Notes under the pieces: model-generated | The model's input: only the letters and a program-made list of their open reading frames with translations | The model's database searches: none | Told to the model about the DNA's origin: nothing | NCBI GenBank assembly: GCA_036583965.1 | Contig: JAZBQD010000031.1 | Coordinates: forward strand, 1,188,499-1,252,498 | DNA: 64,000 bases | Source: Prunella strophiata | Lineage: Eukaryota; Chordata; Aves; Passeriformes; Prunellidae | Reading direction: 5' to 3' | Position numbers and translations under genes: made by a program | Shown here: one piece after another, positions 36,011 through 47,892 of the stretch | How positions within the stretch are numbered: position 1 is the first letter of the stretch | Layout of the letters: each line of letters opens with the position of its first letter

Positions 36011-36908
36011 CCTCAGAGTCTTGAGGAGAGACTGGAATGTTTGGAGGGGTGGGTGAGAAAAATCAAGAATTTTAATCAGTGACCAAAGGAGTCCTGGGCC
36101 AGCAAAGTTCCTGGTCTTGACTTGGGGAAAAGCAAAGATTTGGAACATACAGCACCTCAAACAGAGGTTTATTTATTTATTTGTTTGTTTATTTATTTAT
36201 TTATTAAAAATGTCATAAATGAAGCCCTTCTGCACAGGCCTGGGTGCCACACAGTGACACTGCTCAGAAATGTAGAATTGAGCCCAAAAATGACCCCACA
36301 GCTTGCTGAGAACTGTCACTACAACCCAGGAGGATCTCATCTAACACATCCTCACCCATGACTTAAATGATCTCCTTGATCTTGAACAATTCTGCTTTAT
36401 CTTGTGACACAGAGCCAGCAAGAATTCACTCAGCAGCCACAACTCCCTGGGAATAAACCCAGCATCAGGGAATATTCTGACAAAAGCAGCTGGCACCTCA
36501 CTCAGCTGACATGTTTCAAAAGCTGCAGGTTTGATGATTGCCCAGAGCAGGCGTTTCTGAAAGCTCAAATGTCAATTATTTGACTTTATGCTGCTCCCTT
36601 TTTGTTACAACATTTTTTTATTACAACATTTTCAGTGCTTGCTTTATCACCAGCACTGGGACTACGACAGAGCAGTTTGGTTTCTTAGCAGCCAAGGTTC
36701 AAGCTTTCAAATCCTGAAAAAAAAGTCACTAAAAATACACCCATTTATTGACTAAAACACCATTTTCCACTTTTGATAAGGTATCAGTATCTCTGCCTGC
36801 TAAAAGATAAGGGAGAACAACTCTTTGTCTGCAAGAGATGCCACTAACAGATAATTCTGCTCCCTCCTGCTGTGTCACTTGGTTCAAAATCCATAATGGG
36901 ATTATTTC
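36011..36908. other. Unique sequence with a TTTA microsatellite
   Basis: A short (TTTA)n/(TTTG) run lies at about 36167-36206. The 36340-36570 part is dense, non-repetitive sequence with CAGCTG and CATGTTTCAAAAGC; a 75-codon minus-strand frame covers it but has no recognisable domain. Confidence 0.4.
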
Positions 36909-39900
36909 TGAGGTAAAACCCCTAAAACACATCAGTTTTCTACTCTTTCTCAATGTTTTTATCACATTTTAACCCCAAGGAATGGCTCTACCACCCAAAA
37001 ACCCTCTGAAAAAAAGGCCCAGCACAAGCACAAGTGGCTGAGTTCAGACACACTTCAGGCTTAACACATCTGAGGTAAAAAACCCCACAAAAACACCAGT
37101 TTTATTCTCTTTCTCAATGTTTTTATCACATTTTAACCCCAAGGAATGGCTCTACCACCCAAAAACCCTCTGAAAAAAAGGCCCAGCACAAGCACAAGTG
37201 GCTGAGTTCAGACACACTTCAGGCTTAACACATTCTGAGGTAAAAACCCCACAAAACACCAGTTTTATTCTCTTTCTCAATGTTTTTATCACATTTTAAC
37301 CCCAAGGAATGGCTCTACCACCCAAAAACCCTCTGAAAAAAAGGCCCAGCATAAGCACAAGTGGCTGAGTTCAGACACACTTCAGGCCAAATCCACTCTG
37401 AGGTAAAAAACCTAAACCACACTTGTTTCCTTCTCTTTCTCAGTATTTTTACCACATTTTAACCCCAAGGAATGGCTCTACCACCCAAAACCCTCTGAAA
37501 AAAAGGCCCAGCATAAGCACAAGTGGCTGAGTTCAGACACACTTCAGGCCTAATCCATTCTGAGGTAAAAAACCTAAACCACACTTGTTTCCTTCTCTTT
37601 CTCAGTATTTTTACCAAGTTTTAACCCCAAGGAATGGCTCTACCACCTGAAATCCCTCCCAAGGAAAGGCACAGGATGAGCACAAGTGGCTCAGTTCAGA
37701 GACAGTTCTGAATCAAATCCACTCTGAGGTAAAACCCTACAATACAACCATTTCCTTCTCTTTCTCAGTATTTTTACCACATTTTAACCCATAAACCACA
37801 CCTGTCTCCTTCTCTTTCTCAGTATTTTTACCCCATTTTAACCCCAAGGAATAGCTCTACCACCTGAAATCCCTCCCAAGGAAAGGCACAGGATGAGCAC
37901 AAGTGGCTCAGTTCAGAGACACTTCAGGCCTAATCCACTCTGAGGTAAAAACCCTACAATACAACCATTTCCTTCTCTTTTTCCTTCTCTTTCTCAGTAT
38001 TTTTACCAAGTTTTAACCCCAAGGAATGGCTCTGCCACCTGAAATCCCTCCCAAGGAAAGGCACAGGATGAGCACAAGTGGCTCAGTTCAGAGACAGTTC
38101 TGAATCAAATCCACTCTGAGGTAAAACCCTACAATACAACCATTTATTTCTCTTTCACAATATTTTTACCACATTTTAACCCATAAAACACACCCATTTC
38201 CTTCTCTTTCTCAGTATTTTTACCACATTTTAACCCCAAGGAATGGCTCTGCCACCTGAAATCCCTCCCAAGGAAAGGCACAGGATGAGCACAAGTGGCT
38301 CAGTTCAGAGACACATAAACCCTAATCCACTCTGAGGTAAAAACCCTACAATACAACCATTTCCTTCTCTTTTTCCTTCTCTTTCTCAGTATTTTTACCA
38401 AGTTTTAACCCCAAGGAATGGCTCTGCCACTGAAAACCCTCTGAAAAAAAGGCCCAGCACGAGCACAAGTGGCTGAGTTCAGAGACACTTCAGGCCTAAT
38501 CCACTCTGAGGTAAAAACCCCACAACACACCAGTTTATTTCTCTTTCACAATATTTTTACCACATTTTAACCTATAAAACACACCCATTTCCTTCTCTTT
38601 CTCAGTATTTTTACCACATTTTAACCCCAAGGAATGGCTCTGCCACCTGAAATCCCTCCCAAGGAAAGGCACAGGATGAGCACAAGTGGCTCAGTTCAGA
38701 GACACATAAACCCTAATCCACTCTGAGGTAAAAACCCTACAATACAACCATTTCCTTCTCTTTTTCCTTCTCTTTCTCAGTATTTTTACCAAGTTTTAAC
38801 CCCAAGGAATGGCTCTGCCACTGAAAACCCTTGGGAAAAGGCCCAGCACGAGCACAAGTGGCTGAGTTCAGAGACACTTCTGAATCAAATCCACTCTGAG
38901 GTAAAAACCCCACAGCACACAGGTTATTTTCTCTTTCTCAATGTTTTTACCACATTTTAACCCATAAACCACACCTTTTTCCTTCTCTTTCTCAGTATTT
39001 TTACCCCATTTTAACCCCAAGGAATGGCTCTACCACCTGAAATCCCTCCCAAGGAAAGGCACAGGATGAGCACAAGTGGCTCAGTTCAGAGACACATAAA
39101 CCCTAATCCACTCTGAGGTAAAAACCCTACAATACAACCATTTCCTTCTCTTTTTCCTTCTCTTTCTCAGTATTTTTACCAAGTTTTAACCCCAAGGAAT
39201 GGCTCTGCCACTGAAAACCCTCTGAAAAAAAGGCCCAGCATGAGCATAAGAGGCTCAGTTCAGAGACAGTTCTGAATCAAATCCACTCTGAGGTAAAAAC
39301 CCCACAACACAACAGCTTTCCTCTCTTTCACAATATTTTTACCACATTTTAACCCATAAAACACACCCATTTCCTTCTCTTTCTCAGTATTTTTACCCCA
39401 TTTTAACCCCAAGGAATGGCTCTGCCACCTGAAATCCCTCCCAAGGAAAGGCACAGGATGAGCACAAGTGGCTCAGTTCAGAGACACATAAACCCTAATC
39501 CACTCTGAGGTAAAAACCCTACAATACAACCATTTCCTTCTCTTTTTCCTTCTCTTTCTCAGTATTTTTACCAAGTTTTAACCCCAAGGAATGGCTCTGC
39601 CACTGAAAACCCTCTGAAAAAAAGGCACAACATGAGCACAAGTGGCTGAGTTCAGAGACAGTTCTGAATCAAATCCACTCTGAGGTAAAAACCCCACAAC
39701 ACAACAGCTTTCCTCTCTTTCACAATATTTTTACCACATTTTAACCCATAAAACACACCCATTTCCTTCTCTTTCTCAGTATTTTTACCCCATTTTAACC
39801 CCAAGGAATGGCTCTGCCACCTGAAATCCCTCCCAAGGAAAGGCACAGGACGACCAGAGGTGGCTCAGTTCAGAGACTCTTAAAGCCTAATCCACTCTGA

Positions 39901-42020
39901 GGGAAAAAACCTAAACCATACCCATTTTCTCCTCTTTCTCAGTATTTTTACCACATTTAAACCCCAAGGAATGGCTCTGCCACCCAAAATCCTTCCCAAG
40001 AACAAAAGGCACAGCACAAGCACAAGTGGCTCAGTTCAGAGACACTTCAGACCTAATCTACTCTGAGGTAAAAACCCTACAATACACCCATTTCCTTCTC
40101 TTCTTCCTTCTCTTTCTCAGTATTTTTACCAAGTTTTAACCCCAAGGAATGATTCTACCACTGAAAACCCTCTGAAAAAAAGGCACAGCATGAGCACAAG
40201 AGGCTCAGTTCAGAGACACTTCAGACCCAAACTACTCTGAGGTAAAAACACCACAACACACCCATTTCCTTCTCTTTTTCCTTCTCTTTCTCAATGTTTT
40301 TACCACATTTTAACCCATAAAACACACCTGTTTCCTTCACCTTCTCAATTTTTTACCCCATTTTAACCCCAAGGAATGGCTCTACCACCTGAAATCCCTC
40401 CCAAGGAAAGGCACAGGATGAGCACAAGTGGCTCAGTTCAGAGACTCTTAAACCCTAATCCACTCTGAGGTAAAAACCCTACAATACAACCATTTCCTTC
40501 TCTTTTTCCTTCTCTTTCTCAGTATTTTTACCAAGTTTTAACCCCAAGGAATGGCTCTGCCACTGAAAACCCTTGGAAAAAGGCCCAGCACGAGCACAAG
40601 TGGCTGAGTTCAGAGACACTTCAGGCCTAATCCACTCTGAGGTAAAAACACCACAACACACCCATTTCCTTCTCTTTTTCCCTCTCAATCTCAGTACTTT
40701 TACAATGTTTTAACCCCAAGGAATGGCTCTACCACTGAAAACCCTTGAAAAAAAGGCCCAGCACGAGCACAAGTGGCTGAGTTCAGAGACACTTCAGGCC
40801 CAATCCAATCTGAGGTTAAAAAACCCTAAACCATACCTGTTTACCCTAAACCATACCTGTTTACCCTAAACCATACCTGTTTACCCTAAACCATACCTGT
40901 TTACTCTCCTTTTTCATGTCTTTATGAAATTTTAACCCCAAGGAATGGCTCTACCACTGAAAACCCTTGGGAAAAGGCCCAGCACGAGCACAAGTGGCTG
41001 AGTTCAGAGACACTTCAGGCCTAATCCACTCTGAGGTAAAAACACCACAATACACCCATTTCCTTCTCTTTTTCCTTCTCTTTCTCAGTATTTTTACCAA
41101 GTTTTAACCCCAAGGAATGGCTCTGCCACCCAAAATCCCTTGGAAAAAAAGGCACAACATGAGCACAAGTGGCTGAGTTCAGAGACACTTCAGGCCTAAT
41201 CCACTCTGAGGTAAAAACACCACAACACACCCATTTCCTTCTCTTTTTCCCTCTCAATCTCAGTACTTTTACAATGTTTTAACCCCAAGGAATGGCTCTA
41301 CCACTGAAAACCCTTGAAAAAAAGGCCCAGCACGAGCACAAGTGGCTGAGTTCAGAGACACTTCAGGCCCAATCCAATCTGAGGTTAAAAAACCCTAAAC
41401 CATACCTGTTTACTCTAAACCATACCTGTTTACCCTAAACCATACCTGTTTACCCTAAACCATACCTGTTTACTCTCTTTTTTCATGTCTTTATGAAATT
41501 TTAACCCCAAGGAATGGCTCTACCACTGAAAACCCTCTGGAAAAGGCCCAGCACGAGCACAAGTGGCTCAGTTCAGACACACTTCAGGCCCAATCCAATC
41601 TGAGGTTAAAAAACCCTAAACCATACCTGTTTACCCTAAACCATACCTGTTTACTCTCTTTTTTCATGTCTTTACCAAGTTTTAACCCCAAGGAATGGCT
41701 CTACCACTGAAAACCCTTGGAAAAAGGCCCAGCACGAGCACAAGTGGCTGAGTTCAGAGACACTTCAGGCCCAATCCAATCTGAGGTTAAAAAACCCTAA
41801 ACCATACCTGTTTACCCTAAACCATACCTGTTTACCCTAAACCATACCTGTTTACCCTAAACCATACCTGTTTACCCTAAACCATACCTGTTTACTCTCC
41901 TTTTTCATGTCTTTATGAAATTTTAACCCCAAGGAATGGCTCTACCACTGAAAACCCTCTGAAAAAAGGCCCAGCATGAGCACAAGTGGCTGAGTTCAGA
42001 GACACTTCAGGCCCAATCCA
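36909..42020. repeat. Composite ~170-210-bp tandem repeat with nested 20-mers
   Basis: About 25-30 units sharing TTTTAACCCCAAGGAATGGC, GAGCACAAGTGGCTCAGTTC and AATCCACTCTGAGGTAAAAA. Left units are ~168 bp. In the middle, a long and a short unit alternate to give a ~392-bp period: the segments at 39260-39454 and 39652-39846 encode identical 64-residue frames. On the right (40820-41900) an inner 20-bp unit (CCCTAAACCATACCTGTTTA) is expanded 2-6 times inside successive units. All units carry a CTTCTCTTTCTCAG-like pyrimidine tract. Frames here are repeat-derived. Confidence 0.95.
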
Positions 42021-44021
42021 AGCAGGATGTTTGCATGGACTAATTAACCTCCTGGCTGTAACGAGGAGCAGGGAACAGAGGCTGCTGCAGAGGGAAGAGT
42101 GCTTTGGTTTATTTTTATTTCCCTCACAGCTTCCATCAAGGACCTCTGGGCAAGGTCTGGAGGGATGCTGCCACTCCTGACAAGCAGGGCTCCGCTCCTG
42201 CCATGCTGGGCTGATTAATGCGTAATTATCCCAAAAGCCATAATCACTGCCTGCTCTCAGACACATCCAAGCAGGTCCTGTCTTAGCTCAGGAAGGAAAA
42301 CAAAAAAAAAAAAACCACAAAAAAAAAAAAAGGACATTGAACAGAAAAAACCCTGACAAGACCTTCTCACACTGCTGGGTTTTTTGAGCCTGCGGTGTTT
42401 TCTGAGCTCCCATCCATCAAGTTCACGGCAACAGCAATTTAGAGAACTTTAATTTTTTTTTTTTTTTTTTTTTTTGCAGCAACAAATTATTAGCCAGCTG
42501 TAACTGCAAACACCAGGATTAATTAACATATGCTGGGGTGAAATGTTTCCAACAAGGAAAATGCGTGGCTGGAACAGGAGCTGAGTTGCAACCTCACTTT
42601 TTTATTTACCCACCCCCCTAAAAAAAAATCAATGTTTAGAGGTGGTAAAAAAAAAAACCCAAACAAGGCTAATTTAGGCAAGGCAGTGCTTATCTCCTCC
42701 TCCCATTTGTGATCTCTCTGCTTTTCTCAATGAGCAGAGCCAAATTACAGTTTGGAAATTACAGCTTCACGTTTTTCCCAGCAGCAACACGAGGTCCCAG
42801 ACTCCTCACACTGAAATTTAGGGAGATCTGAGCCTGGAATTGGACTCCCCAATGTTTTTAGTGGTTGTGGTGTCTTTCAGGATCAGGCAGTTCCCACTGG
42901 ATATTTTTCCCAAGAATTCTGTTTGGTCACTCTCAGCCTGCACAAGGAAATTATTCCTTTGGATTTAATTCCCATTTCACCAACAGTTCTTGTTGTGTCA
43001 GAGAAAAATCAACATTTATCCTCCTTTTCTCTTCTCTGTGCCACACAGAACCTCATAAATCTCTGTTTTATCTCTCTCAAATATCTTTTCCCTGCTTCCA
43101 CAGCATCATGTTCCTCCTCCCTGGTTTTTAAAGGGAAGAAATGAGCAAGGTTCAAGCTGTGAACGAGGCAGCTCCACGACACCATTTCCCAGTTTTCTCT
43201 CTATTCCCATCACTGTAATTCCCCACACTGAGCTGGTTTTTTAAATAACACCAAGCACCAGGGCTGTGCTTCTCACAGCTATCAACTAAAACTTTAAAAT
43301 CTTATTCATCAGCCAGCTTGGAGATCATTGTTCTGTAGAAAAAAAAAAAAAGAAAAACAGGAAAAAATCTCTTTTATAAACAGTGTTTACATCTGAACTG
43401 ATTTTCTCCTGCCCTTTCACAACAGGTCAAAACAACCTGCTCCAGCACAGGGACACCACTAATGACCTCCCTCTGCTGTGTTAATTGATCATTTAATCCA
43501 CCTCTTATCACCTTCCAGTAATTTCTGCGTGCAAAACCTCCACTCTTACTCCTGCAGTCTGGTGAAGGGTTTTTAGAAATCCAGACAAAGTCACTGAGAT
43601 TTGTCAAATGCTTCAGAGAAAGCTCCAACCCCGACGTGTTGTTGAGAGCATTTCTGGTGGCCAGAGGGCAGGAATTCATCAGCCAGAACCTCTCTGTACT
43701 CCATCTACGTAAAGAGGGAGGTGCTCTGGGGTTTTTGCAGCTGAAGAAAACGAAATCTTGTCCTGATAAATACAACTGAGCCCTGCCACATCAGCTAAAC
43801 ACATTTTGTAATGTGTCTGACACACAGAGGGCTTGTAAAATGTCCCAATATTCGATTTATCAGGTGAGGAGGGCTCACGCTCTGCTTCACCACGAGCCCC
43901 ACAGTTTAAATCTCAGATCAATATGTGAATGTCAGGGAAAAAACACCCAACAATTCATCTTAGATATGGGAAATTCAGCACACCAGTCATCATCCCAGCT
44001 GGGACAAAGAGATCAGATGGG
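42021..44021. other. Unique sequence, possible conserved noncoding segments
   Basis: About 2 kb free of tandem repeats except poly(A)/(T) runs near 42303-42333, 42452-42476 and 43339-43353. TGATTAATGCGTAATTATCC near 42211 and AGGATTAATTAACATATGC near 42515 are homeodomain-type AT cores in a more GC-balanced context. A 133-codon minus-strand frame at 43374-43775 has no recognised domain and I do not call it. Confidence 0.4.
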
Positions 44022-45776
44022 GAAACCATGGGGATGGTTTTTAAAGCAGACATTCCCAAAGCTCCCTGTTCTGCTCCCACAGATTTCCCTCTTTAATTCC
44101 ACCAACAAAGCCAGCACGTGGCAAGGACACCACCCAAAGAAAAAGCCACAAACCCAGGGATGGGTTTTAAGCAGACATCCCAAAGCTCCTGTCCTTGCTC
44201 CCAGGATGCTCCCACAGAGTTTATCATCTCTAAATTCCAACCGCAAAAAGAAGAAGCCACAAACCATGGGATGGTTCCAACCAGACATCCCAAAGCTCCT
44301 GTCCTTGCTCCCATGGTTTTCCCATTTTTAATTCCAACCAGCAGCACGTGGCAATGACATCCAAAAAGAAGAAGCCACAAACCATGGGATGGTTTCACAT
44401 CCCAAAGCTCTTGTCCTTGCTCCCACAGATTTCCCACCTCTAATTCCAACCAGCAGCACGTGGCAATGACACCCAAAGAAAAGAAGCCACAAACCATGGG
44501 ATGGTTTCACATCCCAAAGCTCCTGTCCTTGCTCCCACAGGTTTTCCATCTCCTTTAATTCCAACTAACAACATTTGGCAATGACACCCAAAAAGAAGAA
44601 GCCACAAACCATGGGATGGTTTCAACCAGACATCCCAAAGCTCCTGTCCTTGCTCCCAAGGTGCTCCCACAGATTTCCCATATCTAATTCCAACCAGCAG
44701 CACGTGGCAATGACACCCAAAAAGAAAAAGCCACAAACCATGGGATGGTTTCACATCCCAAAGCTCCTGTCCTTGCTCCCACAGGTTTCCCACCTTTAAT
44801 TCCAACTAACAACATTTGGCAATGACACCCAAAGAGAAGAAGCCACAAACCATGGGATGGTTTTTTAAGCAGACATCCCAAAGCTCCTGTCCTTGCTCCC
44901 ACAGATTTCTCATCTCTAATTCCAACCGGCAGCACGTGGCAACGACACCCAAAGAGAAGAAGCCACAAACCATGGGATGGTTTCACATCCCAAAGCTCCT
45001 GTCCTTGCTCCCACAGTTTTGCCATCTCTAATTCCAACCAGCAGCATGTGGAAATGACACCCAAAAAGAAAAAGCCACAAACCATTGGATGGTTCCAACC
45101 AGACATCCCAAAGCTCCTGTCCTTGCTCCCACAGGTTTCCCATCTCCTTTAATTCCAACTAACAACATTTGGCAATGACACCCAAAAAGAAGAAGCCACA
45201 AACCATGGGATGGTTTTAAGCAGACATCCCAAAGCTCCTGTCCTTGCTCCCACAGATTTCCCATCTTTAATTCCAACCAGCAGCACGTGGCAATGACACC
45301 CAAAGAAAAGAAGCCACAAACCATGGGATGGTTTCACATCCCAAAGCTCCTGTCCTTGCTCCCACAGGTTTCCCACCTCCTTTAATTCCAACCAGCAGCA
45401 CGTGGCAATGACACCCAAAGAAAAGAAGCCACAAACCATGGGATGGTTTTAACCAGACATCCCAAAGCTCCTGTCCTTGCTCCCACAGATTTCCCATCTT
45501 TAATTCCAACCAGCAGCACGTGGCAATGACACCCAAAAAGAAGAAGCCACAAACCATGGGATGGTTCCAACCAGACATCCCAAAGCTCCTGTTCTTGCTC
45601 CCACAGGTTTCCCACCTCTAATTTCAACCAGCAACACTTGACACCCAAAAAGAAGAAGCCACAAACCATGGGATGGTTTCACATCCCAAAGCTCCTGTCC
45701 TTGCTCCCACAGCTTTCCCACCTTTAATTCCAACCAGCAGCACGTGGCAATGACACCCAAAGAGAAGATGCCACAA
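44022..45776. repeat. ~112-130-bp tandem repeat, ~15 copies, many with a CACGTG E-box
   Basis: Units share AATTCCAACCAGCAGCACG, GAAGCCACAAACCATGGG and CCCAAAGCTCCTGTCC, then TTGCTCCCACAG. Nine units carry a perfect CACGTG (44115, 44345, 44457, 44701, 44933, 45284, 45399, 45517, 45741); others have CATTTG, CATGTG or CACTTG instead. Short minus-strand frames (WFVASSFWVSLPRAAGWN type) repeat with the units and break at indels, so they are not exons. Confidence 0.95.
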
Positions 45777-45914
45777 AAGTCCTCCTGAAAGATGTGACAA
45801 AGCCATCAGAAAAGGAAGGAATGGTTCAGAGGAGCAGAAGTTTGAGGCCCTGTGGAGATCTGGGCCTGCTGCAGGTGAGGGTGAGGCTTCCTGTGCCAGC
45901 CTGCAGCTCCTCCC
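45777..45914. other. Unique linker
   Basis: Nothing recognised. Confidence 0.4.
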
Positions 45915-46016
45915 CGATCCAGAATCACAGAATTGTGAATTTTTTCAGCTTGGAAAAGCCCTTCAAGTCCAACCAGCAGTGCCAAGCCCAGCACCCACCC
46001 CTGTCCCAAGCACTTT
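45915..46016 (-). mobile_element. CR1 LINE 3' fragment
   Basis: Reverse-oriented tail: CCAGAATCACAGAATTGTG, GAAAAGCCCTTCAAGTCCAAC. Confidence 0.8.
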
Positions 46017-46278
46017 AAACTGACTTCTTTTTAGAAGTAATGACCAGCCCTGCCAGGCTACCAAACCCACAGTGAACTGGGAAAAATCCCATTTTTGTGA
46101 GGAGGGGGAGGGATACCAACCCCAAACTTGATTTCCCAAACCAGTTTCTGGCTCGTGAGGCAGAAGGAAAGCTCAGAACAAAGCAATGCTCAGCACAAAG
46201 AGAGAAAATTGGAGATGTTTGGAGCCCTGGTGCTTCAGACAGAACTAAATGCCTTTCCCAGGAACAATCTGGGGATTT
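46017..46278. other. Unique sequence
   Basis: Nothing recognised. Confidence 0.4.
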
Positions 46279-46450
46279 CACAGAATCACACAATCAGAGC
46301 AGTTTGGGTTGGAAGGGACCTCAAAGATCACCCTGTCCCCATCCCCTGCCCTGGGCAGGGGCACCTTCCACTGTCCCAGGTCACTCCAAGTCCTGTCCAG
46401 CCTGGCCTGGAACACTTTTAGGGATGAGGAAACTCCCCCTGCCAGGGAAG
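46279..46450 (-). mobile_element. CR1 LINE 3' fragment
   Basis: Clear reverse-oriented CR1 tail: CACAGAATCACACAATCAG, GTTGGAAGGGACCTCAAAG, then CACCTTCCACTGTCCCAGG. Confidence 0.9.
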
Positions 46451-47488
46451 AGCAATCCAAGGAGTAATTTCTGTGCAGTAATTCAGGATAAACACTCACA
46501 AGTGTCTCTTTGCTTTAAGCATTTCCTTTCAGGGAGTGAAAAGCAAGAGGTCTGGGCAGCATTTAGTCAATATTTCATTGTGGTCTCCTTTCCCTCAGCT
46601 TTGCCAGCTCTTCACCACAGTGACACTCTCAGCCTGGTGGAAAACTTCCATGAGGAGATGCCCAAGATTTGTCCTTGATTTTTCTCATCTTTACCGTGCA
46701 ATTACTTCAGAAAAAAAACTCAAAAAAAAAAAAAAAAAAAGCCCATTCCGCCCGTTGCCAAATCAATACAATCAACCATTAGGTCATAACTATAAAGACA
46801 AGTTTCCCAGGGAATAATCAATACTGAGTTGCAGGCGTGGGCTAACAAAGGATGCAGGAAGAAAAAAGATAAAAAAGAAAAAAAATCCTTACATCTAAAA
46901 TTACGGAAGAAACGACACGACAACCTCTTTTATTAAATCCGCCCTGAAATTCCAGTTTTTTCACGCTGTGCTTGATGAGAGAGACGGCGCTGGGTGAGAC
47001 TGACACAGACTCTGAAAAAACCCAGCTCCCATTTCAGCTCTGGTATCAGACTATGAAAAAACCCAGCTCCAATTTCAGCTCTGGTATAGACTGAAAAAAC
47101 CCAGCTCCAATTCCAGACTCACTGCAGCCTAAGGAAAGTTGCCTATTCTTAAAAACAACCACTTCTCAGCTGTTCCTGAGGAAAAAACCACCACAACTCA
47201 ATGCCCTCAAAGTGCTGCTGCAGAAATGGAAGTGGCCAGCCCAGCCCCTTTGCTTTTGAGTTTCTTTATCCACTTCTAAAATGAGATTGAGCTCGTCCCC
47301 GTCTGACTCCACCAGGGAAAACATTTAGCTCGAGGAAGGAAAACAGCTTGATTGCTGCTTTGAGGAAATGAAGGAATTGTATCCATAAAATTATAAAGAG
47401 AGCTAATAAAAAGCAGCCATCAGCCAGAAGTGCCAGTGGAGAGTTGTGGTTTGGCTCATCTCCATCTCTTGCCAAACAAGTCCCTCAC
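46451..47488. other. Unique sequence, with a small ~44-bp triplication
   Basis: Three copies of an AAAAAACCCAGCTCCAATTTC-containing unit (shortened core: AACCCAGCTCC) lie at about 47009-47120. The 46745-46990 stretch (AACCATTAGGTCATAACTAT, ATTACGGAAGAAACG) is dense non-repetitive sequence that may be conserved noncoding DNA. A poly(A) run lies at 46722-46740. Confidence 0.4.
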
Positions 47489-47725
47489 CTAAAAAGCTGC
47501 GATAGGAGCAAGCTCCAAAAAGTGAGAAATGTGCAAATCCTCGTTTTCCCCACAAAAACGTTCCTGGGTTTGCTGCAGCAGCTCCAGGAACTCCTGGTGC
47601 CTCTGCCCCAGCTCCTCCTGCTCCCTCCTGGAGAGCTCCAAGGTGCCCACAGCTCCTCCTCCACGGCACGGGGCTGGAGGGAGATTGCAAGGGCCTGGCC
47701 AAGCTGATTTTATGGTTTTACTCAA
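47489..47725 (-). other. Unassigned coiled-coil-like open frame
   Basis: A 78-codon minus-strand frame whose middle, SRREQEELGQRHQEFLELLQ, followed by QTQERF, has the charged-Leu/Glu/Gln pattern of a coiled coil and looks more protein-like than any other frame outside ELP3. A possible acceptor CTCCCTCCAG lies just upstream on the minus strand (near 47676), but no good donor follows the coiled-coil part before the frame runs into DLHISHFLELAPIAAF and a stop. It could be an exon of an unidentified gene, a pseudogene fragment or chance. I do not recognise the protein. Confidence 0.25.
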
Positions 47726-47892
47726 CTTTTAATGGTGGTTGAGTCATTGTTTGCAAAATGATTTCAGCTTTCAGCTGCTGCAGCCGCTCAGAACTGCATC
47801 ATCCTCGGGCACAGCCATCCCTCACAGCTCCAGGGACAATGTGCTGTCCCCAGGAGCAGCTTCCTGGGATGGGCTGAGGTGAAATATTCCCT
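47726..47892. other. Unique linker
   Basis: Nothing recognised. Confidence 0.4.

Noticed and set aside
40820..41900. Telomere-like CCCTAAACC repeats
   Set aside because: The unit is a 20-mer (CCCTAAACCATACCTGTTTA), not vertebrate TTAGGG, and is an inner element of the local composite repeat.
43374..43775. 133-codon minus-strand frame
   Set aside because: No recognisable motif; composition is not coding-like.
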